The notes: generated from the letters alone by a model not told the origin. Shown: positions 43,209 to 52,510, counted from the stretch's first letter. The stretch: 64,000 nt of DNA from Granulosicoccus sp045106855 (GCA_045106855.1 JBGCFI010000007.1:124001-188000); one strand, 5' to 3'. Translations and numbers: made by a program.

Positions 43209-44795
43209 ATGAAATTCAATAAAAGCGTCTTGCTCGCCGGTCTGTTGTCAATGCTGGCAAAGGCGGCTGTCGCCATCGAGTTGCCCGAAGGTTTTGTGGA
43301 CGAAGTATTTGTTAGTGGGCTGGAAGGTCAGATTACTTCATTCGATTCTTCGTCGCAGGGGCGAATCTTCATTAGCGAGAAGTCCGGCATTGTGCGTGTT
43401 GCTGTCAACGATCAGCTTCTGGCAGTGCCGTTTCTGGATCTTAGAGACATCGTCAATGACCGGGTTGATAGAGGTATGCTGTCTGTGGCGGTTCACCCGC
43501 AGTTCCCTCAACTGCCCTACGTGTATGTGCTGTATACCTACGACCCACCAGAATTGCTTACCAACAATCTGACGGGTGCTGGCGTTCTTGATGGCAATGG
43601 CAATCGAGTATCCAGACTGGTTCGTTATACCGCAGATGCGTCTCGTGATTTTACTGTGGCGGTAAACGGCAGTGAGCAGGTCATTTTAGGTTCCAATAGC
43701 ACTTTCGATGCGATCGGAAACCCTGAAGAGCGATTCGACACGCTTACCCCCTCGTGCGGCGTTATAGGTAGTCCCTTGGTGGATTGTCTTCCGAGTGATG
43801 AAATAACGCACACCATTGGTGCGCTACGATTTGCCCCGGATGAAACGCTCTACGTCACCAACGGTGATGGTGCCAGTTATCGTACATTCGACCCGTTGAG
43901 TCAAATGACATACGACATAGATAGCTTACGCGGAAAAATACTCCGGGTTGATGCGCTCACTGGTCTGGGACTACCAGACAATCCTTTTTACGATGGTGAT
44001 CCTTCCAGTAACCGATCGCGTGTTATCAGTTACGGATTACGAAACCCTTATAGCATGACGATACACCCGATTACGGGAGAACCCTATGTTGGTGAGGTAG
44101 GTGATAAGTTCTGGGAGGAAATCAACGTCGGCACGGGTAAAAATTTTGGTTGGCCCTGCTACGAAGGTGGTGGGTCGGATAGTCTGCGCAAGGCTGGATT
44201 TGAAGAAGAAACTTTTTGCCAGGAGCTTTATCGTTCAAACGAAGCCATTGAAGCACCCTTGATAAGCTGGGAGCACGAAGGTAATGGCAATGCCGGTATT
44301 ATTGGTGACTTCTATTTTGGTGAAGTGTTCCCGGACCAGTACAGAGGCAAGTTGTTTTACGGAGATTTCATTCAGGGCTGGATGCGATATGCCGATGTTA
44401 GTGGTCCTGGCAATATCACTGAATTCGACTTTGCCACTGACATGCTGCCCATGGTGGAGTTGCGAACCGGAGCTGATGGAGCGCTTTACTATGCAAGTAT
44501 CACGACGGGTGAAATTCGACGCATTCGTTTCGTCGATGACGATAGTACCCAGGGCGCTGGTGAAGGTGAAGATCCAGGCGGTGAAACACCAGATGGTGAA
44601 ACACCACCAGTTGTACAACCCGAGGGTGAGTCCGCGGAGCGGCAAGTTAGCGTCGGACTATCATCATCCTTTCTGCAGGTTTTGTTTCTATGCGTGCTGA
44701 TGTCAAGACGGCGCCACAGATCTTGGTTGTGGTGTTCTATTCATAAAACCATCGTCGCCGTGTTTAGCAGATTGCACTTACCACTTTCACGCTGA
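43209..44795 (+). CDS. secreted PQQ-type sugar dehydrogenase (GSDH/sorbosone dehydrogenase family) with C-terminal anchor
   Basis: A 528-residue exported protein. The signal peptide is MKFNKSVLLAGLLSMLAKAAVA. A six-bladed propeller of the soluble quinoprotein glucose dehydrogenase / sorbosone dehydrogenase family follows, with GMLSVAVHPQFP near 95, GALRFAPDETLYVTNGDG, RGKILRVDALTG, YGLRNPYSMTIHP and EVGDKFWEEINV. After about residue 440 comes an acidic linker (GEGEDPGGETPDGETPP), then the hydrophobic stretch FLQVLFLCVLM and RRRHR. This is the order found in GlyGly-CTERM type sorting tails, though the double Gly is missing and 20 further residues follow. Probably membrane or surface attached. 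Substrate and actual PQQ use are not certain. Confidence 0.83.
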   Translation: MKFNKSVLLAGLLSMLAKAAVAIELPEGFVDEVFVSGLEGQITSFDSSSQGRIFISEKSGIVRVAVNDQLLAVPFLDLRDIVNDRVDRGMLSVAVHPQFPQLPYVYVLYTYDPPELLTNNLTGAGVLDGNGNRVSRLVRYTADASRDFTVAVNGSEQVILGSNSTFDAIGNPEERFDTLTPSCGVIGSPLVDCLPSDEITHTIGALRFAPDETLYVTNGDGASYRTFDPLSQMTYDIDSLRGKILRVDALTGLGLPDNPFYDGDPSSNRSRVISYGLRNPYSMTIHPITGEPYVGEVGDKFWEEINVGTGKNFGWPCYEGGGSDSLRKAGFEEETFCQELYRSNEAIEAPLISWEHEGNGNAGIIGDFYFGEVFPDQYRGKLFYGDFIQGWMRYADVSGPGNITEFDFATDMLPMVELRTGADGALYYASITTGEIRRIRFVDDDSTQGAGEGEDPGGETPDGETPPVVQPEGESAERQVSVGLSSSFLQVLFLCVLMSRRRHRSWLWCSIHKTIVAVFSRLHLPLSR

Positions 44796-44840
44796 ACAGA
44801 TTTCTGGGTAACGTAATGCGACAACCGGCCTACGTTTAGA

Positions 44841-45740
44841 ATGCTTGGTTATGCAAAACGTCACTGGTATGGACAACAATCCTTAGCGTGGTCTTTCTGG
44901 TTCAATCTTGTTTTACTCAGGGTGCTCGTGTTTGCTCTGCAAACTTCACTCTCCCCGACAGATGGCGAAGACTACCGTACCTATCGTGACGTTATTCTGG
45001 TGGCTGTTTTCGTTTTTCATGGTCTTTTGTTGCTATGGCAGTTGGTGGGGGTGGTTCGAGCTGCGGATTCGCATTTTTCAGAGCATGGCACCATGGCGCT
45101 TGTCTGGGGTTCACACCTGGGTGCGGTGTTGATGTTTTTACTGACGGCCGTTTATACACTTGGCGCGGTACAGATGACATTGAAAAACGCTGAAAAAACA
45201 GATGTGCTTGCACTGATGAACGATGAGCATGCCAGTCGATATAGTATTACTCTCTCTGCGGACAACTACTCACTATTGATTGATGGCACCATCGAATTAG
45301 GGATAACCCGTGCGCTCAAGGCGACGCTGCAGCAATCTCCGCAGGTGCATACAGTCATATTGAATAGTGAAGGTGGGAACATTTACGAAGGACGCGGTCT
45401 TGCCAGGTTAATTATCGACAAACAATTAGATACGCATGTAGACACTCTGTGTGCATCCGCCTGTATTATCGCTTTTAGCGGAGGCAAAGTACGCAGTTCA
45501 AGTCTCCGGGCACGATTTGGTTTTCACCAGTATCGCCTGGAGGCTGACTACACCATAATTGCAACTGACGTCGGCAAAGAACAGCGACGGGATCAACAAT
45601 TGCTGCTGGATGCCGGAGTGGGTACTGAATTTGTACAAGGTGTGTTTTCTCAACCGTCTGCCTCCATGTGGTGGCCAGCATTGGAAGAGTTGCAAGATGC
45701 GGGTTTTTTGCACAGTTTCAAATCCCGGCCGCAACACTGA
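44841..45740 (+). CDS. membrane protein with ClpP/crotonase-like domain (COG3904-like)
   Basis: A 299-residue protein. Residues 1-115 contain three hydrophobic helices (near 18-36, 50-70 and 86-110). The rest forms a ClpP-like fold: SADNYSLLIDGTIELGITRALKATL, VILNSEGGNIYEGRGLARLI, then DTLCASACIIAFSGGKVR with the Ser that corresponds to the ClpP nucleophile, then ARFGFHQYRL with a His. This matches the predicted periplasmic proteins of COG3904, related to signal peptide peptidase and NfeD proteases. Not characterised to my knowledge. It follows the PQQ-dehydrogenase gene on the same strand by 45 bases, so it may be cotranscribed, and it is convergent with a Zn peptidase gene. Confidence 0.7.
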   Translation: MLGYAKRHWYGQQSLAWSFWFNLVLLRVLVFALQTSLSPTDGEDYRTYRDVILVAVFVFHGLLLLWQLVGVVRAADSHFSEHGTMALVWGSHLGAVLMFLLTAVYTLGAVQMTLKNAEKTDVLALMNDEHASRYSITLSADNYSLLIDGTIELGITRALKATLQQSPQVHTVILNSEGGNIYEGRGLARLIIDKQLDTHVDTLCASACIIAFSGGKVRSSSLRARFGFHQYRLEADYTIIATDVGKEQRRDQQLLLDAGVGTEFVQGVFSQPSASMWWPALEELQDAGFLHSFKSRPQH

Positions 45741-45753
45741 CAATCGTAAACTC

Positions 45754-46443
45754 TCAACGGCGCAGCAACAGCGGTAGCCAACGCCACAATTGCAGAATGG
45801 AGGCAAGTGCTCCGGCTGCATAGGTTAGGGCGGCCGCACGAAGTATTTGCTTTACCGCTGGCAATTGCGCATCACTAACATATCGACCTTCTGTTAAAAC
45901 AGGCAAAGCCTTGTTGAAACTGGCATCCCATTCTTCAGGTAATACAATCAAGTAGGTGGCCGCTGCGCACACGGCCATCAGAGCCCCTCCGGCTAACGGG
46001 GCAAGAATACCTGCCGGATGTCTGGTGATGATGCCTATAACAGGCGATAGTGACAGCAGTGCGAGCCCGGCTTTCTGCAATTTTGTGGCAAGCGGTATGA
46101 ATCTTTGGCGAAGCTTGAATATCTCTTCGTTACGATGCCATTGGATAGCGTGGCCCACCTCATGAGCCGCAACTGCAACGGCGGTCAAAGAGCGTCCATG
46201 ATAGTTGTCTGGCGACAGGCGCACTGCGGCCTCTTCACTATCAAAGTGATCGCTGAAAGGTGTGGTTTCCTCGACTTTGACGGCCTCGATCTCGAATCGT
46301 CTGAGAAGATGTCTGGCGAGCTCAGCGCCCGTTCCGGGCAGATCTTCCAGGTCGGCCTTGTAGCGAAAGAAAACCCATCGTATCCAGAGCTGAGGTCCCA
46401 GGATCAGTAAAAATAGTCCGATAACGCCAAATACGTAGATCAT
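45754..46443 (-). CDS. membrane-bound zinc metallopeptidase (YugP-type, Zn_peptidase_2)
   Basis: A 229-residue protein from ATG 46443. The in-frame TTG at 46461 is less likely. The N-terminal membrane helix is followed by FRYKADLEDLPGTGAELARHLL and VRLSPDNYHGRSLTAVAVAAHEVGHAIQW, which contains the zinc site HEVGH. Two or three further helices run from about residue 110 to 160. The layout is that of neutral zinc metallopeptidase family 2. Role unknown, perhaps membrane protein quality control. It is convergent with the ClpP-fold gene (13-base gap). Confidence 0.85.
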   Translation of the reverse strand: MIYVFGVIGLFLLILGPQLWIRWVFFRYKADLEDLPGTGAELARHLLRRFEIEAVKVEETTPFSDHFDSEEAAVRLSPDNYHGRSLTAVAVAAHEVGHAIQWHRNEEIFKLRQRFIPLATKLQKAGLALLSLSPVIGIITRHPAGILAPLAGGALMAVCAAATYLIVLPEEWDASFNKALPVLTEGRYVSDAQLPAVKQILRAAALTYAAGALASILQLWRWLPLLLRR

Positions 46444-46676
46444 GGTGCGACAGGGTTTCAAAGAATATTACGAGGTTACAGCACCGAAACAGGGCAACGC
46501 CGCCTTTGGGGTGAAATTTCGGTGGCGCGCAGGGTTTCATTACTCTGCTTGCACCCTGTGGGAATCGGCAATCCGCCTGATTGTGAAACTGTGACAGCGC
46601 TTCATTGCTGGCAAGACAGGCTTTGCACAATCGGATATAGTCATTGTCTTGATCCGCGTACACGAGAGTTAAAGTT

Positions 46677-46850
46677 ATGTTAGACCGACCTGCCTGGTTC
46701 GATGCCTGCCTCATTGGCGCTGTGTTCGCGACTATTCTTGTGCCGGCCAGTGCTCATATGGGTTTTTTCAGTTTTCTGCTGAATATCATCTGTGTGGCAA
46801 TGTTTGTCGTGCCAATGGTATTTGCAGTTCGTGACGGCGATTTAAACTGA
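46677..46850 (+). CDS. small two-helix membrane protein (57 residues)
   Basis: ATG 46677 opens 57 codons to TGA at 46848-46850, with GAGAG a few bases before the start. The product begins MLDRPAWFDACLIGAVFATI and has two hydrophobic helices (about 10-25 and 29-50) joined by AHMG, then a short acidic tail (RDGDLN). It resembles no family I know. Divergent from the zinc peptidase gene. Small membrane proteins of this kind often act as regulators, but nothing here says so. Confidence 0.5.
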   Translation: MLDRPAWFDACLIGAVFATILVPASAHMGFFSFLLNIICVAMFVVPMVFAVRDGDLN

Positions 46851-47018
46851 ATCCGAAAGGGTTGGCGGGCTGAACGCCCGACTTCCTCTGTCAGGCAAGA
46901 CATGCCAGGCAATACAATTGATACCCGGGTCAGCCATCGGGGCTTTGTAGAATCGCTCTTCGTCTCAGACGCGATTCAGAAACTGTGGTTTTCCGAAGGC
47001 TAATTCCCGGAATTTCAA

Positions 47019-47507
47019 TCACTGGCTTTTAAGCAAGGCTTCAAACTTGCCATCGGCGGTTGAAATAAAACCTGGTATGTCCTTTTCCCAGAGTCGTTGT
47101 ACCTTGTCATCGTAGTTCAAATACAGCTTGTCATCGAGGATGGTCCAGTTCTCAGGTTCTATTTTCACCAGTCCATCCTTGGCAACACCGTAAGCGCAGT
47201 AGCCGCCATATTGTGGTGCGTATTTTGTTGGCTCTGCCTCGAACAGCGCAAGGTGTTCCTGCGATGAAAATTGCCATGTGGCTCCTTCCCAGACGGTGCT
47301 GATAGATGCCAAACCCTCGACAGGTGCACCTTGAGTGAAGTACGCGACAGTATCGTAGCCGCGGATAGCGATCCCCGAGGCCTTGTAACCGAAAAGACCT
47401 TTCTTTTCCAGGGTGTTAACAGGCTCTGCCGCAAGCGTACTGCCAGAGGTTGACAAGGCGGCAATGGCGATTGTTGCGATACCAATCAGACGTGTGAATA
47501 ATTTCAT
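47019..47507 (-). CDS. exported YHS domain-containing protein
   Basis: A 162-residue protein with signal peptide MKLFTRLIGIATIAIAALSTSGSTLAA. The body carries the YHS-type pattern: IAIRGYDTVAYFTQGAPVEG, WQFSSQEHLALFEAEPTKYAPQYGGYCAYGVAKDG and LYLNYDDKVQRLWEKD. Proteins of this type are common in marine bacteria and are annotated only as YHS domain proteins. The domain is often metal-linked, but no firm function is known. GGAAA precedes ATG 47507. It stands alone, divergent from the ole operon. Confidence 0.85.
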   Translation of the reverse strand: MKLFTRLIGIATIAIAALSTSGSTLAAEPVNTLEKKGLFGYKASGIAIRGYDTVAYFTQGAPVEGLASISTVWEGATWQFSSQEHLALFEAEPTKYAPQYGGYCAYGVAKDGLVKIEPENWTILDDKLYLNYDDKVQRLWEKDIPGFISTADGKFEALLKSQ

Positions 47508-47745
47508 TTATCGGGTTTCCGTGAGAGGCTTGGCAGGTGATCTATTGGTAGCTATGACCTGAGCAGTCGGGAACAGTTCCGTTACACCTCCGGGTGTCGT
47601 GACAGATAACTTCGCTACTCATCGCACGTCTGGGACAAACAGATCGGTCACCTCTTGTTACGACCTGACCCTCTAGTTGACGGGTAAGCAAGCATTTTGT
47701 GGCTTCTCATGCCAAACTCTCGGGGTCTACGCGTAAGAGAGTGAT

Positions 47746-48765
47746 ATGTCAGGGAACTTCAGGTACCAATTCAACGATGTGGCGATCGTATCTATAGAGG
47801 CTTGTGACGCGCCAGTCGTCGTGACCTCTGATGAAATAGATGAATCGCTAGCATCGTTCTACGAGCGCGTTGGCGCTGATCGCGGACTGCTGCAAAAGCT
47901 GGCCGGTATCAGCGAGCGGCGCCAGTGGCCCCCGGATGTCTCCTTCATTGATGCTTCAGTCATGGCTGGTGAAAAAGCAATCGCTGCGACAACAATCGAC
48001 AGGTCGCGTATCGGACTCCTGACCAATACCAGTGTCTGCCGTGATCGTCTTGAACCCTCTTCTGCAGTAAGTGCTCATCATGCGTTGGGCCTCTCATCCC
48101 GATGTATAAATTTCGATATTTCCAATGCGTGTCTGGGATTTGTCAATGCCATGCACATGGCTGGCAGTCTGGTGGAGGCCGGTCAGATTGACTATGCACT
48201 TATCATCGATGGTGAGGGCACTCGTGAAATCCAGCAAAGCACCATAGATCGGCTGCTCGGTGACAATTCCACGCTTGAAGATCTATTTGCCAATTTCGCC
48301 AGTCTGACGCTGGGTTCCGGTGCAGTTGCGATGATAATCGGTCGGCATTCGGAAAATCCCGGTAGTCACAAGATCGTGCGTGGCGAGTTTCGTGCCGCCA
48401 CCGAATATCACGAGTTGTGTGTGGGTTCACTAGAGGGGATGCGTACGGATACCCGCGCCTTACTCAAGGCGGGCACGCAATTGGGTAAGCTTGGCTGGGA
48501 CGAAGCAGATAACACTAACTGGTCGAACATGAGCCGCTATATTATCCATCAGGTCTCACGGGCGCATACAGCGGCTATTGTGGACGCGTTGGGTATTGAT
48601 ACACATCGAGTTCCGCTGACTTTCCCTGAGTTTGGAAACATCGGGCCGGCGGCGGTGCCATTTACACTTGCTAAAGAAGTTGATGCCCTGACAACTGGCG
48701 ACCAGGTGCTCTGTATCGGAGTTGGATCGGGCCTCAACGTGGCTTTTCTAGAAGTGCTCTGGTGA
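47746..48765 (+). CDS. oleA: OleA, thiolase-fold acyl-CoA condensing enzyme
   Basis: OleA joins two fatty acyl-CoAs head to head in a non-decarboxylative Claisen condensation to a 2-alkyl-3-ketoacid. This 339-residue protein has nucleophile Cys129 in DISNACLGF, Glu103 in RLEPSSAV, His268 in YIIHQVS and Asn298 in EFGNIGP. The spacings Glu to Cys (26) and His to Asn (30) equal those of Xanthomonas OleA (117/143 and 285/315), which separates it from FabH. ATG 47746 has a weak ribosome site. Its stop overlaps the next start (GTGA). First gene of oleA-oleBC-oleD. Confidence 0.92.
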   Translation: MSGNFRYQFNDVAIVSIEACDAPVVVTSDEIDESLASFYERVGADRGLLQKLAGISERRQWPPDVSFIDASVMAGEKAIAATTIDRSRIGLLTNTSVCRDRLEPSSAVSAHHALGLSSRCINFDISNACLGFVNAMHMAGSLVEAGQIDYALIIDGEGTREIQQSTIDRLLGDNSTLEDLFANFASLTLGSGAVAMIIGRHSENPGSHKIVRGEFRAATEYHELCVGSLEGMRTDTRALLKAGTQLGKLGWDEADNTNWSNMSRYIIHQVSRAHTAAIVDALGIDTHRVPLTFPEFGNIGPAAVPFTLAKEVDALTTGDQVLCIGVGSGLNVAFLEVLW

Positions 48766-51485
48766 TTGGTCGCCCGTTAGCTCCTGCCAGCAAGCCTCCT
48801 GCAGGTATAGTCGGGCTTAAGCCATCTTGGTCCAGGCTGGTCGATGCGCCTGACGCCGAAGGGTGCACGCGCACCTGGCATCTGCTCGACACATGGGCTG
48901 AAAGAGGTGGCACGACATCATTACCGAGCCTTACGATACTTTGTGTTCACGGTAATCCATCATGGTCTTTTTTATGGCGCCACGTCCTGGCACAACTGCC
49001 GGATAACGTTCGCGTAGTTGCAGTAGATCAACTTGACATGGGTTTTTCCGAACGTACGGGGCGCAAGCGTGTACTGGGGATGCGCATTGACGACTTATGT
49101 CACTTGACCGAAGCACTCGGGATCAAGGGCCCGGTGGTGACATTGGCGCATGATTGGGGAGGGCCAATCTCGCTCGGTTGGGCCTTGCGGCATATTCGCT
49201 CACTAAACACAAATCCGACAGTGGCAAAAGCTCATTCGCAGCCGTTTCTTGCAGGCGTGATACTGACCAACACGGCGGTGCATCAACCTGAGTTCGCCTC
49301 CGCCCCGACCGTTATCCGGCTTATCAGATCCAGAGCTCTGTCTAAAATAGTAACGGTGTTTTCAAAAACATTCATCAAAGGCGCAATCGGTATGTCCAGG
49401 CCTGCGCTTTCTAATGAAGTACAAGAAGGCTTCGTCGCACCGTATAAGCTGGCTTCTCGCCGCGCAGCGATTGCTGACTTTGTCGCTGATATTCCGCTGG
49501 ATAAATCGCATGAAAGCTCGGATACCTTGCAGGCCATTGCCAAAGGCATGGCAGATCTGGCACAGACACCTGCTCTCCTGTTATGGGGGCCAAGAGATAA
49601 GGTTTTCAGCGATATCTATCTACATGATATCGAAAAACGACTTCCCCATGCCGACGTGCACCGTTTCCCTGCGGCGGCACACTTTGTTACAGAAGATGCT
49701 GATGTGGCTGGTGCCATTCGGACATGGATTAAACAGTTTGACCCCGAAGCGCCTGCAGTCACGAGCGTTGTAAAGCCTACAGGTGATAAGCCGGGCACCA
49801 CCTCTGAAACTACAAACCAGGTATCTGAACACGGGGAACGTGCATTGGCGGATTTCTCGACAGCCGACGCTGATGCCGAAGCGGTGGTAGAAATAGCTCC
49901 GGTGCCTCGTAGCATCAGTTTCGGGGAGCTTGGAATACGAACGGCATTGTTGGCAACCGGTATGGCAGCATTCGGGGTCAGGCAGGGTGACAGGATTGCT
50001 GTAATGATTACCCCCGGAATCGATTTGTCGCTGGTGGTGTATGCATGCTGGCGTCTTGGTGCTACCTTGGTGTTGGTGGATTCAGGTCTGGGCAGGGCCG
50101 GAATGCAAAGAGCGCTTAAAAGTGCTAATCCAGCATACTTGGTTGGTATTGACAAAGCGTTGATTGCGTCGCGCATACTCGGCTGGCCCGGCAAGCGCAT
50201 TGCAGTAGGACCTCGTTCAGCACTCAAACAGCGCTCATTGGATATCATCAGCGATGTTGAAGCCTTGTGCAATCTGGGCAGGGATGAGGCCATACCTCCA
50301 TGGCCATCACCTGACACAGTGGCAGCAATTGCCTTTACCTCGGGTTCGACAGGTCCGTCCAAAGGTGTCATTTACCTGCATCGCCAGATACAGGCGCAGC
50401 GTGATGCACTAAGTTACGTTTACGGCATAACCCGAACGGATCGTCTGGTTGCGGCCTTTGCACCATTTGCCTTGTACGGACCGACAATGGGTATCACGTC
50501 CATCGTGCCGGAGATGGACGTCACCAAACCTGGAACGCTGACAGCGCTATCGTTAGCAACTGCCGTGGAACGTATCAAAGCAACGCTAGTGTTTGCCTCT
50601 CCCGCAGCATTGGTTAATGTTGTTGCCACGCGCAACGCGTTGAGTACCGCGGCCGTTCAGGCCTGTGCAGAGGTTCGGTTAACTCTATCCGCAGGCGCGC
50701 CGGTGCGTGCCTCGTTGCTGGATTCTGCGCGTAGCGTTTTTTGCAATGCGAGCTTACACACACCTTACGGGATGACAGAAGTCCTGCCCGTAGCTGATAT
50801 ATCGTTGGACGAACTTCAGGCGCTTGAAGTACAACAGGCCGAATCTGTGTCGAAATCGTCTTCGTTTTCAGGCGCCGGGGTATGTGTCGGTCACCCGGTC
50901 AAAGGCGTGGCAATAGACATTGATCCACTCGACGATAAAGGTCACACGACCGGTGCCTACACCAGGGAAGTAGGTGTCCTGGGTGAGATTATCGTTCGGG
51001 CGCCTCACATCCGGTATGGGTATGACAGACTATGGCTTACTGACCGAGAAGCATCTAATCCGCAAGGTGCGCATCGTAGTGGTGATGTAGGGCAACTGGA
51101 TCAGGATGGTCGCCTGTGGGTGGGTGGGCGTCTTGGTCACCTTATCGTGACATCATCCGGCCCGCTAGCGCCTGTTTCTGGTGAACAACTGATCGAAGCT
51201 ATTGATGAGATCGCAATGGCAGCTCTTGTTGGCGTCGGGCCTTCGGGCACTCAGGCTATTGTTGCTGTATTGCAGATGAAGAATGATAAATACCCGCCAG
51301 GTGGCGCGCCACTGAGTCTAATCGATAAGGTCAGGAATCGTGTGAGTCACGATATAGATATTGCCGCAGTGCTGGTTGCCAGACGACTGCCGGTGGATCA
51401 GCGGCATAATTCGAAAGTAGACAGAACTGCTATAGCCGGTTGGGCAGCAAGTGTGCTCGCAGGTGACAAGGTGCCTCCGTTGTGA
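48762..51485 (+). CDS. oleBC: OleBC fusion: beta-lactone decarboxylase plus beta-lactone synthetase
   Basis: A 907-residue two-domain protein. Residues about 20-325 are OleB, a haloalkane-dehalogenase-like alpha/beta hydrolase: VHGNPSWSFLWRH, nucleophile Asp131 in AHDWGGP, likely acid in WGPRDKVF near 278, and His306. Residues about 335-385 are a Pro/Ala/acidic linker. Residues about 385-900 are OleC, an adenylate-forming enzyme with TSGSTGPSKG at 525-534, YGMTE, and SGDVGQLDQDGRLW. OleC closes the 2-alkyl-3-hydroxyacid to a beta-lactone and OleB releases CO2 to leave the cis-olefin. The two genes are separate in the gammaproteobacteria I know (Shewanella, Xanthomonas), and fusions are reported from actinobacteria. 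GTG start and GTGA stop overlap on both sides. Confidence 0.92.
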   Translation: MIGRPLAPASKPPAGIVGLKPSWSRLVDAPDAEGCTRTWHLLDTWAERGGTTSLPSLTILCVHGNPSWSFLWRHVLAQLPDNVRVVAVDQLDMGFSERTGRKRVLGMRIDDLCHLTEALGIKGPVVTLAHDWGGPISLGWALRHIRSLNTNPTVAKAHSQPFLAGVILTNTAVHQPEFASAPTVIRLIRSRALSKIVTVFSKTFIKGAIGMSRPALSNEVQEGFVAPYKLASRRAAIADFVADIPLDKSHESSDTLQAIAKGMADLAQTPALLLWGPRDKVFSDIYLHDIEKRLPHADVHRFPAAAHFVTEDADVAGAIRTWIKQFDPEAPAVTSVVKPTGDKPGTTSETTNQVSEHGERALADFSTADADAEAVVEIAPVPRSISFGELGIRTALLATGMAAFGVRQGDRIAVMITPGIDLSLVVYACWRLGATLVLVDSGLGRAGMQRALKSANPAYLVGIDKALIASRILGWPGKRIAVGPRSALKQRSLDIISDVEALCNLGRDEAIPPWPSPDTVAAIAFTSGSTGPSKGVIYLHRQIQAQRDALSYVYGITRTDRLVAAFAPFALYGPTMGITSIVPEMDVTKPGTLTALSLATAVERIKATLVFASPAALVNVVATRNALSTAAVQACAEVRLTLSAGAPVRASLLDSARSVFCNASLHTPYGMTEVLPVADISLDELQALEVQQAESVSKSSSFSGAGVCVGHPVKGVAIDIDPLDDKGHTTGAYTREVGVLGEIIVRAPHIRYGYDRLWLTDREASNPQGAHRSGDVGQLDQDGRLWVGGRLGHLIVTSSGPLAPVSGEQLIEAIDEIAMAALVGVGPSGTQAIVAVLQMKNDKYPPGGAPLSLIDKVRNRVSHDIDIAAVLVARRLPVDQRHNSKVDRTAIAGWAASVLAGDKVPPL

Positions 51486-52510
51486 AAGTGCTTGTTACCG
51501 GTGCGAGCAGCCTTATTGGCCGCCATGTGATTAAGCTACTGTTGCACCGCGGTGACAACGTTACGGTTGTGCAGCGCGGTGCGTCCGGTCTGGACAATGT
51601 TGAAGAAATACGCTGCGATCTATCTGCGGATTCCGGAAACCAACAAGGTGAGCGTAAGCTTACTGTAGGTGAAGCGCTGGCGCAGGGCATGTGCGGCGCT
51701 GATGCGGTTGTTCATCTGGCAGCCAAAGTTAGCGTATCGGGTCGTTGGGATGCCTTCGAGGCACTGAATGTCGAAGGCACGCGTCGCGTAATTCAGGCGT
51801 CAATCGCGAATCAGGTACCTCGTTTTGTTCATGTTTCTTCGCCTTCGGTTGCGCACGCAGGTAGGTCTCTGGTGGCAGCAAGTGCAGGACCAGCGGATCC
51901 TGCCCATGTTAGCGGTCACTATGCCCGGTCCAAAGCTATGGGAGAGCAGATAGCGTTAGCTGCCAATAGCGATAGAATGAAGGTGCTTAGTTTGCGTCCG
52001 CATCTTGTGTGGGGTCCAGGTGATCAGCAGCTTGTGCAGCGAATCATAGATCGAGCCAGCTCTGGCCGACTTCAGTTGGTTGGCAGCGGTCAGGCATTTA
52101 TAGATACAACCTATATAGATAACGCAGCAAGCGCCATTGTGGCGGGTATTGATAACATCGATGTTGCGGCTGGACATGCGCTGGTTATTTCCAATGGTCA
52201 ACCCCGTACCGTGAGCGAGATCATACATCGGATATTGCTATCGGCCGGGATGAGAAAAAACCTCAGGCATGTACCCACCTCGATTGCGATAACTGCCGGT
52301 ACCTGCATTGAGCGCCTGTGGCAAACACTGGACAGGCAGGATGATCCTCCGATGACGCGGTTTCTAGCAGAACAGCTAGCTACTGCACATTGGTTCGATC
52401 AACGCCAAACCCGCGCACTGCTTAACTGGCAACCCGCTGTCGGGCTCGATGAAGGTTTTGATCGACTAACGGAATTTTTCCAGAGTTCTTCGCTGAATAC
52501 TGATACCTGA
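51482..52510 (+). CDS. oleD: OleD, 2-alkyl-3-ketoacid reductase
   Basis: A 342-residue extended SDR that reduces the OleA product with NADPH to the 2-alkyl-3-hydroxyacid, the substrate of OleC. The nucleotide motif is TGASSLIGRH at 6-15, and the catalytic Tyr147 and Lys151 are in HYARSK, with HVSSPSV before it. RPHLVWGPGDQQLV and FIDTTYIDNAASAI are characteristic of the 3-beta-HSD-like group to which OleD belongs. GTG 51482 overlaps the oleBC stop. Last gene of the operon, convergent with a LysE-type gene. Confidence 0.9.
   Translation: MKVLVTGASSLIGRHVIKLLLHRGDNVTVVQRGASGLDNVEEIRCDLSADSGNQQGERKLTVGEALAQGMCGADAVVHLAAKVSVSGRWDAFEALNVEGTRRVIQASIANQVPRFVHVSSPSVAHAGRSLVAASAGPADPAHVSGHYARSKAMGEQIALAANSDRMKVLSLRPHLVWGPGDQQLVQRIIDRASSGRLQLVGSGQAFIDTTYIDNAASAIVAGIDNIDVAAGHALVISNGQPRTVSEIIHRILLSAGMRKNLRHVPTSIAITAGTCIERLWQTLDRQDDPPMTRFLAEQLATAHWFDQRQTRALLNWQPAVGLDEGFDRLTEFFQSSSLNTDT

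Noticed and set aside
46860..46885. Terminator CGGGC-TGAAC-GCCCG
   Set aside because: The 5-bp stem is short, there is no T run, and the position after the small ORF is the only support.
49616..50371. 251-codon minus-strand gene
   Set aside because: It is antisense to the OleB-OleC linker and the start of OleC, with low-complexity Ala/Ser/Thr sequence.
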